From an uncultured Phycisphaerae bacterium (GTDB lineage Bacteria > Planctomycetota > Phycisphaerae > UBA1845 > PWPN01): a stretch of DNA of 43,255 bases. How positions within the stretch are numbered: the stretch's first letter is position 1; the number at the start of each line of letters is the position of its first letter. The notes below the pieces were generated by a model, which saw only the letters and a program-made list of their open reading frames with translations, ran no database searches and was not told the DNA's origin. Shown one piece after another: positions 32,696 to 40,332 of this stretch. The position numbers were made by a program, and so were the translations under genes. The stretch spans positions 1 to 43,255 of the forward strand of contig CALLOB010000028.1 in the NCBI GenBank assembly GCA_938005315.1, in the 5' to 3' direction.

Positions 32696-33723
32696 ACCAA
32701 GTTCGTCACCGGCTCGGGTCGCTCATGCTGATGCTGCCTGCCGTCCTGGCTCCCGGCGGCCTTGCGTGGGCCGACCCGGCGACGCAGCCCGCGGAAGAGA
32801 ACCTCCTCCAGCGGCGCTGCCAGCTCGCCTACGTCCTGCTGTGGAAACGCGATTTCGATGCCGCTTCGGCCGAGTTCCGCAAGGTGCTGGCCGGGGATCC
32901 CGCGCACGACGAGGCCCGCCTGGGACTGGCTCTGGCCCTGGAACGCAAGGGCGATCTGGATGCCGCCGAGGTCGAGTTCGGTCGCATTCCTCCCGGTCGG
33001 CCGCAGCACGCCGCGGCCTCGGCCGGTCGGGCCCGCATTCTGGCCGCCCGTCGGCGTTTCAAAGAGGCCGTCATGCTTTACGAGGACCTCAAGGCCCGCG
33101 GCGGTCTGGGCGACGAATTCCTTCTGAACTACGTCGAGACGCTGGCCTGGGACGGGCAGTTCGAAAAGGCGATGGCCGAGCTGGCGCCGCTGCGGAACCG
33201 CGAGAAGATGGCCGCCGAGGTCGCCAAGGCCGAGGGCCAGATCCTGGCCTGGAGCGGGCGCGCCGCCGAGGCGGTTCCCAGGCTCAGGCAGGCGCTGGAA
33301 AAGACACCGGAGGATGACGATCTGCGGATCGACCTGGCGCGGGCGCTGTGGCTTTCACACCAGCAGGAGCAGGCCGAGGAGACGCTCCGCGGACTCACAC
33401 CCCCGGGCGCCGGATCGGTCAGGGCCGTGCTGCTGCGCACCGATATGCTCGCCTCGGCCCGGCAGTACGAGCCGGCCATCGCCCTGGTGACCGCCGCTCT
33501 GGACAAACACCCCGCCGATCGGGACCTGCGGCTGCGTATGGCGGAGCTGCTCAGCTGGACGCAGAAGTACGACCAGGCCGTGGAGATCTACCGCGAATTG
33601 CTCAGGGCCGCCCCGGACGATCGCCGGCTTCACGCGAAGATCGGGGAAACGCTCAGCTGGGCGGGTCGCTTCGAAGAGGCAGCCGATCACCTGCGCCGTG
33701 CCCTGGGAGACGACAAGGAATGA
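32692..33723 (+). CDS. Exported TPR protein of the glycan export locus
   Basis: A 343-residue protein with a signal peptide (RHRLGSLMLMLPAVLAPGGLAWA) and then about eight TPR repeats running to the end, such as LLSWTQKYDQAVEIYRELL and ETLSWAGRFEEAADHLRRAL. There is no other domain. It is predicted to be periplasmic. Its ATG overlaps the previous stop and its stop overlaps the next start (ATGATG), so all three TPR proteins are likely made together. Comparable TPR chains occur in BcsC, PgaA and AlgK, where they guide the polymer or the synthase toward the outer-membrane pore; a similar scaffold role is inferred. Confidence 0.82.
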   Translation: MNQVRHRLGSLMLMLPAVLAPGGLAWADPATQPAEENLLQRRCQLAYVLLWKRDFDAASAEFRKVLAGDPAHDEARLGLALALERKGDLDAAEVEFGRIPPGRPQHAAASAGRARILAARRRFKEAVMLYEDLKARGGLGDEFLLNYVETLAWDGQFEKAMAELAPLRNREKMAAEVAKAEGQILAWSGRAAEAVPRLRQALEKTPEDDDLRIDLARALWLSHQQEQAEETLRGLTPPGAGSVRAVLLRTDMLASARQYEPAIALVTAALDKHPADRDLRLRMAELLSWTQKYDQAVEIYRELLRAAPDDRRLHAKIGETLSWAGRFEEAADHLRRALGDDKE

Positions 33724-36488
33724 TGTCCCGATCCTTCGGCCGACGGGTCCTGCTGGCCGCAGCGCTGGCGGCCACCGCCTGCTGGGCGGCCGACTCGTCC
33801 AGCGGTCCGGCAACCACGGTTCCGACATCGGTCGGGGCGATGCCCGGCGACCCGGAGCTGGCCACGCGTCTGACGCTGGCCGAGTCGCTGCTGTATGCCC
33901 ATCGGCACGCAGCGGCCGCCGCCGAGTTCGAGAAGGTGCTGGCCCGCGATCCGGCCAGTGTCCGGGCCCGGCTGGGTCTGGCGCGGGCGCTGTTCTGGGA
34001 CGGGCGGACCGAGGAGGCGATGCAGGCCCTGGAGCCGGCAATCACCGAAGCGACGGATCCGGTGGTGCTGGAACTGTGGCAGGAGATCCTCGCCGCCTCG
34101 GGCCGGCCCGTCGATGCCCTGGCCGCCATCGCCCGCACGATTGAGCGGAGTCCCGACGACGCCGTGCTGCGCCGCGCGCAGGCCCGCATGCAGGTGAACC
34201 TCGGCTGTTTCGGGCCGGCGATCACCACGTTGCAGGCGCTTCGCGACCGGTCTCCTGAGGATGCCGAGATCGCCCTGGACCTGGCCCATGCCCTGTTCAC
34301 CGCCGACCGCTACGTCGAGGCCGTCGCCCTGTGCGCGCCCTACCTCGAACAGAACACCGCGGTCGGAGCCCGGGCGCGCCTGATCGCGGCCCGCAGCGAG
34401 ATGAAGGCCCGGCGCTTCGATCGGGCCGTGGAATTTCTCGAGCAGATCGTCCGCGAGGACCCGGTCGAGCCCCGGGCCTGGTTCGGGCTGCTGAGCGCCT
34501 GGATCCTGGATGCCCCGCACCTGAACGTGGATTTTAAGGCCTGTCTGGCGGCTTTGGAGCGAGACGAAGTCCGCCGGCGGGTCATTCACCGCACGGAAAC
34601 GCGGGAGTGGCTCTGGCCGGTGATCGGCGACCTGGTCGCCAGGCCCTGGACCGATGACCGGCGGCGGCTGGCCCGGTCGCTCGCCCGCCTGGTCGCCGAA
34701 CTGAACTCGCCGGCGGGAAAGCTGGCCGCTGAAGCCCTGGACGGTTATCTCGAGAAGGGGGCGGCCGGCGCGGATCCCGATGTCGATGCTCTGGTGGAGG
34801 CAGTCCGCGCGAAACAGGTCGAGCGCGGCCCCCTGCTGGAGGCCTGCGACCTGCTCCTGACGCTGTACGCCGGCTCTCAGCTGACGAAACTCGCGGACGC
34901 CATGCTCGACCACTACGCCGGCGATATCGCCGCCGGCCTGTTTCGCGCCGAAGCTCTGGCCGTCACCGGAACGTACGAAGACGCCGCCGACGCCTACAAG
35001 GCGGTGCTCGACGTCCTGCCGATCTGCACCAAGGCCCGCCGGGGCCTGGCCCGGAACTACAGCTGGGCCCGCGATTTCGAGCGGGCCGACGAGACCTACC
35101 GCGAACTGATCGACCTGGACCCCACGGACAACATCATCCGCCTGGAGGCCGCCCGCAGCCTGGGCTGGGACAAGCGGATCGACGCCAGCCTGAAGGCGTA
35201 CAAGGCGGCCTCCGAGCGGCTGGGGGACGCTCCGGCTCAGACGCAGTGGTCGCGGCGGCTTTCCCTGGAGCACGACGCCAAGCAGGCCTGGTGGTGGACC
35301 CGCACCCGCAAGGCCCTCAAGACCTACAAGGAGCTGATCGATCAGGAGCCGGCCGACATGGAGGCCCGCTTCGATCTCGCCCAGGTCTATGCCGCCAACC
35401 GCCACTGGGAGGAGGCCGCGGAGCAGTACAACGAGATCCTCAACATCGACGCCCGCCACCGCCGGGCGCGGGACGCGCTCTACAAGAACGGCGTCTACCA
35501 CCACCCGGAGCTGACCACGCGCTTCGTCTGGTCCAAGGAATCCGGCCGGGGCGAGCTGGCGGACATCGAGACCCTCAGCCTCACCGAGTGGCTCAAGCAG
35601 GAGATCGCTCGGCGGACGGACTTCTCGGTGATCAACACCCAGTTCTGGCACTCCTTCGAGTTCTTCGGAGGCGGCAGGATCTGGGAGAACCTGACCGCCT
35701 TCCGCCTGGACCACCAGTTCGACATGAACACCCGCGGTCACATCATGTCCGGCTGGACGAAGGTGGGCTCCAGTGACGACCCGACCCGCTGGGTGGCCGA
35801 GGCCGAACTGGCCCACCACCTCACCGACTGCCTGGAACTGACCGTGGGCGCGACCCGCCGGCCCTGGCGCAAGAACCGGGCGACCATGGAGCAGGGCATC
35901 GACGAGAACCGTCTCTACGTCCGGCTGTTCAGCGACGTGAACCCCTGGCTGGACCTCTGGACCGAGTACGGCCACTCATGGATCGAGGGCGGCCGGTTCA
36001 AGCCCGGCCCGACCGACCGCCGCCGCGACCTGCCCGACCCGTATACGCCGCCCGACCGGGAGGCGCCGGTCGACGGCCTGGACCGCCTCATCACCAAACA
36101 CAACGAGATGAACGAGCTGATCTGGGGAGCCACCTGGCGATTCACGCTGTTTCCCCGGATTCTCTACACCCAGTACCGCGGCGTGGCCTGGTGGTTCGAC
36201 GAGGAGGTGCCGACCTACTTCTCGCCCGACAACTTCATCACCCACTACTGGCGGCTGGCCTGGCGGCACTACCTCAACAACGACCAGTATGTCGAGCAGA
36301 AGCAGCTCTACTACGAGGTGGGCATGACCGGGTCGCTGGACTCCGACGGCATGGGCGGGATCGGCTACGACGCCGAGGCCGGATGGGACATCTGCCATCA
36401 CTTCGGCGTGGCGGCCAGGTGGGAAAGCACCTATTCGCGGGTCTACAAGGCCAACATCCTCTGGGTCCAGATCGTCATGCGCTTCTGA
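33720..36488 (+). CDS. TPR plus outer-membrane beta-barrel glycan exporter (PgaA/BcsC-like architecture)
   Basis: A 922-residue protein with a signal peptide (RRVLLAAALAATACWA). A long TPR superhelix follows (about residues 40-600), then a C-terminal beta-barrel of some 280 residues. The barrel strands alternate hydrophobic and aromatic residues (for example WRLAWRHYLNNDQYVEQKQL), and the last residue is phenylalanine (IVMRF), the usual signal for BAM-mediated assembly. This order matches PgaA and BcsC, which secrete polysaccharide across the outer membrane. The start is ATG 33720 in an ATGATG that overlaps the previous stop; 33723 is the alternative. The open frame reaches back to 33348 but only through the preceding gene. 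It is the likely exit pore for the product of the synthase at 29693. Confidence 0.85.
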   Translation: MMSRSFGRRVLLAAALAATACWAADSSSGPATTVPTSVGAMPGDPELATRLTLAESLLYAHRHAAAAAEFEKVLARDPASVRARLGLARALFWDGRTEEAMQALEPAITEATDPVVLELWQEILAASGRPVDALAAIARTIERSPDDAVLRRAQARMQVNLGCFGPAITTLQALRDRSPEDAEIALDLAHALFTADRYVEAVALCAPYLEQNTAVGARARLIAARSEMKARRFDRAVEFLEQIVREDPVEPRAWFGLLSAWILDAPHLNVDFKACLAALERDEVRRRVIHRTETREWLWPVIGDLVARPWTDDRRRLARSLARLVAELNSPAGKLAAEALDGYLEKGAAGADPDVDALVEAVRAKQVERGPLLEACDLLLTLYAGSQLTKLADAMLDHYAGDIAAGLFRAEALAVTGTYEDAADAYKAVLDVLPICTKARRGLARNYSWARDFERADETYRELIDLDPTDNIIRLEAARSLGWDKRIDASLKAYKAASERLGDAPAQTQWSRRLSLEHDAKQAWWWTRTRKALKTYKELIDQEPADMEARFDLAQVYAANRHWEEAAEQYNEILNIDARHRRARDALYKNGVYHHPELTTRFVWSKESGRGELADIETLSLTEWLKQEIARRTDFSVINTQFWHSFEFFGGGRIWENLTAFRLDHQFDMNTRGHIMSGWTKVGSSDDPTRWVAEAELAHHLTDCLELTVGATRRPWRKNRATMEQGIDENRLYVRLFSDVNPWLDLWTEYGHSWIEGGRFKPGPTDRRRDLPDPYTPPDREAPVDGLDRLITKHNEMNELIWGATWRFTLFPRILYTQYRGVAWWFDEEVPTYFSPDNFITHYWRLAWRHYLNNDQYVEQKQLYYEVGMTGSLDSDGMGGIGYDAEAGWDICHHFGVAARWESTYSRVYKANILWVQIVMRF

Positions 36489-36545
36489 CGCCCGCCGGGA
36501 AGGGACGCCCCGCACGGAGCGCGCATCGGGCACCCGGCTGCCGTC

Positions 36546-38480
36546 TCACTCCGGGGGTTTCTCCAGCGGATAGCGGACCATGGCCTCCATCGCGTAGTAC
36601 TCCGGCAGTCCCAGGCGGTTATACAGGGCCGCCGTCTCGGTGTTGCGGGCCTCGGCCCGCTGCCAGAATTCGCGGTCGTCGTAGGGGCCGGGGAACAGGG
36701 CCTTGTCCTTCTGCGACTGGTGCTTGAAGATGCCGAAGACCTTGTGCATCAGCTCGGTGCGGGTGAACGGGATGGCCATGTCGATCACCTCGGGCTCCCA
36801 TTCCTGCCAGGCACCGCGGTACAGCCACACCTCCCGGGGTCGCACGTCGGGTTCGAGCCGCTCGAGGGCCCGGAAGATGGCCTCGGCGCACAGCCGGTGC
36901 GTTCCGTGAGGGTCCGAGAGCTCGCCGGCCACGAAGACCGTCCCGGGACGGACGCGGCGCAGCAGGGCCAGCACGATGGCGATGTCCTCCTCGCCGATGG
37001 GCCGCTTGCGGACCTCGCCGGTCCGGTAGAAAGGCAGGTCCAGGAAGTGGGCCCGGTGCGACGGAATACCCATCCAGCGGCACGCGGCCAGGGCCTCGGA
37101 ACGCCGGATCCGGGACTTGACCGTCTGGACCTCCTCGCTGTCCACCTGCCCGGGGCGCTTGGTGCCGAGGAACTGGCGGACCGACTCCAGCAGGGCGCTG
37201 ACCACCCGCCCGTTGTGGTTCAGTGCCTCGCACATGTCGCCCCAGAACTCCAGCATCTGGAGGGCGTGGTCGTCGAAGACGGCGATGTTGCCGCTGGTCA
37301 TGTACGCGACGTGCACCTCGTTTCCGAACTCGGCCAGCCGGGCCAGCGTCCCGCCCATGCTGATGACGTCGTCGTCGGGGTGCGGGCTGAAGCAGAGAAC
37401 CCGCCGCCCCGCGGGCGTCCGCTCCTTGGGCAGGATCGTCGCCGAAAGCCGTTCGAAGACCCTGCGGTTGAGCACGTCGATGGACTCGTGAATCCGGGCA
37501 AGCGAGGCCAGATGATGCTGGTCATAGTCCTCCGGGTCGAGTTTCAGGATGCTCTTGCCGGTCTTGAGGCTCAGCCAGATCACCGCCCGGTACTGGGCGA
37601 AATCGCTCCAGTCGATCTCGCCCAGCAGCCAGGGGCTGGCCATGCGGGTCAGCCCGGCCGCCGCCGCCCGGTCGCAGACCACCTCGGCGCCGGGATGCCC
37701 CTGAAGGAAACTGGCCGGCACCTCGTCGGTCACGGGCCCCTCGATCGCCCGCTGAAGGATGCCGGCCTTCTGCTCGCCCAGAGCCATCAGAAACACCCGC
37801 CGGGCCCGCAGAATCGTGCCCACGCCCATCGTCACCGCCCGCCGCGGCACGTTCGCCTCGCCGAAGAAGTCCGCCGCCGCGTCGCGCCGGGTCACCGGGT
37901 CGAGGCTGATCAGGCGCGTCCGCGACTCCGGCGAAGACCCCGGCTCGTTGAAGCCGATGTGCCCCGTGCGCCCGATCCCCAGGATCTGGATGTCGATGCC
38001 CCCGGCGTCGTGGATCCGCCGCTCGTAGTCCTGGCACCAAGCTTCCATCTCACGCTCCGGAACGGTGCCGTCGGGGATGTGGATCGACGTCTCCGGGATG
38101 TTCACGTGATCGAAGAAGTTCTCGCGCATCCAACGCCGGTAGCTCTGGAGGCTGTCCGGCGGCATGGGGTAGTACTCGTCGAGGTTGAAGGTCACCACCC
38201 GCGAGAGGTCCAGGCCCTCCTCCCGGTGCCGCCGGATCAGCTCGCGGTACACCCCGATCGGCGTGTGCCCGGTTGCCAGCCCGAGCACCGTCGGCCGGCC
38301 CGCCCGGTTGTGCTCCGCGATCGTGCGGGCGATGATCGTGGCCACGTGATCGGCCACGGCGGCGGGGTGGTCGCAGATCGTCGTGGGAATCCGCTCGCGG
38401 ACGCGAAAACGGTCGCTCTGAAGAATAGGCTCGTTGTTGATCACTGTTGACGGCTCCGGGGGCAAGCCAGGCCGCGGCAT
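36546..38480 (-). CDS. NagB-PIG-L fusion: glucosamine-6-phosphate deaminase-like plus LmbE-type deacetylase
   Basis: A 644-residue two-domain protein. Residues about 20-290 are NagB-like: TFNLDEYYPM gives the proton-transfer Asp, and GIGRTGHIGFNEPGS the active-site loop with H174 and the Glu of NEP. The usual Asp before GHI is T172 here, which I believe is a trait of this fusion family. Residues about 355-600 are a PIG-L/LmbE zinc hydrolase: FSPHPDDD with H367, D369 and D370, and DPHGTHR with H525 and H528. Together they suggest N-acetylglucosamine or glucosamine metabolism, deacetylation followed by deamination, possibly recycling glycan units. The ATG follows directly on the stop of the transglutaminase-like gene (TGAATG), so the two form an operon. 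Confidence 0.88.
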   Translation of the reverse strand: MPRPGLPPEPSTVINNEPILQSDRFRVRERIPTTICDHPAAVADHVATIIARTIAEHNRAGRPTVLGLATGHTPIGVYRELIRRHREEGLDLSRVVTFNLDEYYPMPPDSLQSYRRWMRENFFDHVNIPETSIHIPDGTVPEREMEAWCQDYERRIHDAGGIDIQILGIGRTGHIGFNEPGSSPESRTRLISLDPVTRRDAAADFFGEANVPRRAVTMGVGTILRARRVFLMALGEQKAGILQRAIEGPVTDEVPASFLQGHPGAEVVCDRAAAAGLTRMASPWLLGEIDWSDFAQYRAVIWLSLKTGKSILKLDPEDYDQHHLASLARIHESIDVLNRRVFERLSATILPKERTPAGRRVLCFSPHPDDDVISMGGTLARLAEFGNEVHVAYMTSGNIAVFDDHALQMLEFWGDMCEALNHNGRVVSALLESVRQFLGTKRPGQVDSEEVQTVKSRIRRSEALAACRWMGIPSHRAHFLDLPFYRTGEVRKRPIGEEDIAIVLALLRRVRPGTVFVAGELSDPHGTHRLCAEAIFRALERLEPDVRPREVWLYRGAWQEWEPEVIDMAIPFTRTELMHKVFGIFKHQSQKDKALFPGPYDDREFWQRAEARNTETAALYNRLGLPEYYAMEAMVRYPLEKPPE

Positions 38481-39986
38481 TCAGCCGGGCAGGTGGTGCA
38501 GCTCCAGATCCCAGTCCCACTCGTCGAAGTACAGGTTTCGACCGTCGATCTCCACCTCGCCGCGCTGAAAATCCGCCGGCTCGCTGCGCAGGCTCGTCTT
38601 GGGAGGATGCAGCGGAGCCCCGTAGTCGAGGTTGACGATCATCCGGTAGGCGTCGCTGTGGCCGAGGTAGAAGTCGCGCACGGCCGGCTCGTCGGACTTG
38701 CGCCGGCCGAACGACGGATCCGCCGGCAGCCAGCCCCAGGGCTCCAGGTGGAACTCCGCCCAGTCGTGCATGTTCCAGTGCCCCGGCTGGGTGAAGAAGC
38801 CCGACTGCCACCGCGCCGGTATCCCCGCGGTCCGGCACATGCTGATGAACAGAGCCGCCTGCACGCCGCAGTCGCCCCGGCGCCGCGAAAGAGCATGGGC
38901 CGACAGGCTCGGGATGACCGAGTACTCCTCCTCCGCGCAATAGCGGATCCGGCTGTCGATGTATTCGAAGATGCGCCGCGCCTTCCGCAGCGGGTTGGTC
39001 TCTCCCCCGACCGCCTCGGCGACCGCGGCCCGCAGCTCCGGCGTGAACGCCAGGTGCGGCCGGCGCTCCGCCAGGTGGCAGCGCACAGCCTCGTCGGAGC
39101 TGACCTGTGCGCGGTCTTCGTCCAGCTCCGGGCAGTACGCGGAGGTCAGAAACTCGAATTCCACGGCGAAACGCAGCGGTTCGGCCGGATCCCCCACCCG
39201 ACGCTCGAAAAAGACCGTGCGGTGTGCCGCCCCACCGGGCTCGGTTCCCGGCGGCGCGATCAACGCCGGCGCCGGATCCGCCGAACGCAGGCGCACCTCG
39301 CGCTGCCGGCCATAGACCTGCGGGTAAGGCAGCCAGCACCGCACCACCGAGTCCGCCGCGGCCCCGGGACGGCCCGGCTTGACCGTCAGGGCGTATTTCA
39401 CCACATGCCGCACCGGCAACACCTCGGCCTTGCCCGAGGCACGGGCAGCGGCCAAGGCCTCGGTCACGTGGGCATCCAGCGCGCCATCCCCGTCCGCCGG
39501 AGCCGAAGCTGCAGTGCCGCCGGCCGCCTTGTCCCGCCGCCGGCGGGCCTCCTCGCAAAAGCGCCACAGATTCAACGGCTCACTAGAAAAGAAGCGGATC
39601 TGGCCGTCCAGCATTCGGAACTGAAGTTCACCCGCCAGCCGCCATCGCTCCACGTCTGCCGCCGAAACATCCGGGATCCAGCGGCGCAGCTTCTCGACCA
39701 TTTCCTCGGGTGCCAGCCCGTATTCACGACGAATGCGACGGATGATCTCGCGGGCCTCCTCGACCAGCGCCTGCCGGGACGTTCCGGCATCCCGGCCGGC
39801 GCGGTCCAGCAACGCCTCGGCCTCGGCCAGCCGCCCCTCGGCCATCAAACCCGCCACCTGAACCGTCAGCGGATCGGCGGAGCTGAAGACCTGTGGCGCA
39901 CCGGCATGGCCCTCCGTGCCGCAGGCCGCAACCTTCGCCGCCCCGATCAACAACAACCCGATGAACACGTTCGAGATCGTCAACAC
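38481..39986 (-). CDS. Transglutaminase-like lipoprotein
   Basis: A 501-residue protein with a complete transglutaminase-core triad: C373 in GDCGVQA, H407 in NMHDWAEFH and D423 in LPADPSFG. An N-terminal hydrophobic segment (TISNVFIGLLLIGAAKVAAC) ends in a lipobox-like VAAC, so a lipoprotein is likely. The start is uncertain. The frame runs back to 40148, but a promoter candidate lies at 40052-40081, so a start downstream of it is required. GTG at 39986, with GGGA just upstream, puts the signal segment at the very N-terminus. Such proteins act as peptidases, amidases or crosslinkers. Its coupling to NagB/PIG-L suggests action on peptide-amino-sugar material such as cell wall fragments (inference). 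Confidence 0.8.
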   Translation of the reverse strand: MLTISNVFIGLLLIGAAKVAACGTEGHAGAPQVFSSADPLTVQVAGLMAEGRLAEAEALLDRAGRDAGTSRQALVEEAREIIRRIRREYGLAPEEMVEKLRRWIPDVSAADVERWRLAGELQFRMLDGQIRFFSSEPLNLWRFCEEARRRRDKAAGGTAASAPADGDGALDAHVTEALAAARASGKAEVLPVRHVVKYALTVKPGRPGAAADSVVRCWLPYPQVYGRQREVRLRSADPAPALIAPPGTEPGGAAHRTVFFERRVGDPAEPLRFAVEFEFLTSAYCPELDEDRAQVSSDEAVRCHLAERRPHLAFTPELRAAVAEAVGGETNPLRKARRIFEYIDSRIRYCAEEEYSVIPSLSAHALSRRRGDCGVQAALFISMCRTAGIPARWQSGFFTQPGHWNMHDWAEFHLEPWGWLPADPSFGRRKSDEPAVRDFYLGHSDAYRMIVNLDYGAPLHPPKTSLRSEPADFQRGEVEIDGRNLYFDEWDWDLELHHLPG

Positions 39987-40051
39987 CGTTCCCGCAAGCG
40001 GATCCCATTCGCGGTCGCGTCGGAGGGGTAACCCGCCCCACCGTGGTGCGA

Positions 40052-40081
40052 AGAATAATCCACCGTAGCCGTGGAAGTCAA
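40052..40081 (-). promoter_or_regulatory. Promoter of the transglutaminase-NagB/PIG-L operon
   Basis: On the minus strand, -35 TTGACT (40081-40076) and -10 TATTCT (40057-40052) have an 18-nt spacer. Transcription would start near 40045, about 60 nt before the chosen GTG. The palindrome at 40089-40103 lies 7 nt upstream of the -35 box. Confidence 0.5.
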
Positions 40082-40088
40082 ATGCCCA

Positions 40089-40103
40089 TGTCACAGGGTG
40101 ACA
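40089..40103. promoter_or_regulatory. Operator A, matched palindrome
   Basis: TGTCAC-AGG-GTGACA is a perfect inverted repeat with a 3-nt centre, just upstream of the minus-strand promoter. It matches 12 of 15 positions with operator B at 40307-40321. The divergently encoded GntR/LacI-type regulator is the obvious candidate to bind both. Confidence 0.65.
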
Positions 40104-40306
40104 AATCATGATGGCCGGGGAAGCCATGAATTGCTTCTGCAATACCATAAATCCATTTTAAATTGAGACTTACACTGAGATAGGATGAAGGCTCGTAATC
40201 CCATAAGTTATGACTGATTCGACACGATATCACATCATAAAAACTTTTCAAAGAATAGTTTACGCTATTACTTCATAATCTGAATGTCAGAGCGTTATTG
40301 ATTTTT
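40104..40306. other. A+T-rich island in the divergent promoter region
   Basis: About 200 nt, roughly two-thirds A+T by eye, lie between the two operators, in a window that is otherwise about two-thirds G+C. There are runs such as TTTTAAATTGAG, CATAAAAACTTTTCAAAG and GATTTTTT and no gene. A degenerate half-site (TATCACATC, near 40230) may be a third weak operator. Intrinsic bending or easy melting is plausible; the region could help DNA looping between the two operators. Confidence 0.55.
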
Positions 40307-40326
40307 TGTCACAATGTGATTAGATT
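40298..40326 (+). promoter_or_regulatory. Promoter of the GntR/LacI-hybrid regulator, apparently leaderless
   Basis: A -35 box TTGATT (40298-40303) and a -10 box TAGATT (40321-40326) have a 17-nt spacer that contains operator B. The predicted start of transcription falls at or within a few bases of the ATG at 40333. No Shine-Dalgarno is seen, so the mRNA is probably leaderless. Confidence 0.55.
40307..40321. promoter_or_regulatory. Operator B, within the regulator promoter
   Basis: TGTCAC-AAT-GTGATT is a near-perfect inverted repeat of the same layout as operator A (TGTCAC, 3-nt centre, GTGA). It occupies the spacer between -35 and -10 of the regulator's promoter, so binding there would repress the regulator itself. 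Confidence 0.65.
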
Positions 40327-40332
40327 GAGCCT

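Noticed and set aside
40104..40306. Horizontally acquired island, given the A+T-rich DNA
   Set aside because: The A+T-rich part is confined to the intergenic promoter region. Flanking genes have normal base composition and there are no mobile-element genes or att-like repeats.
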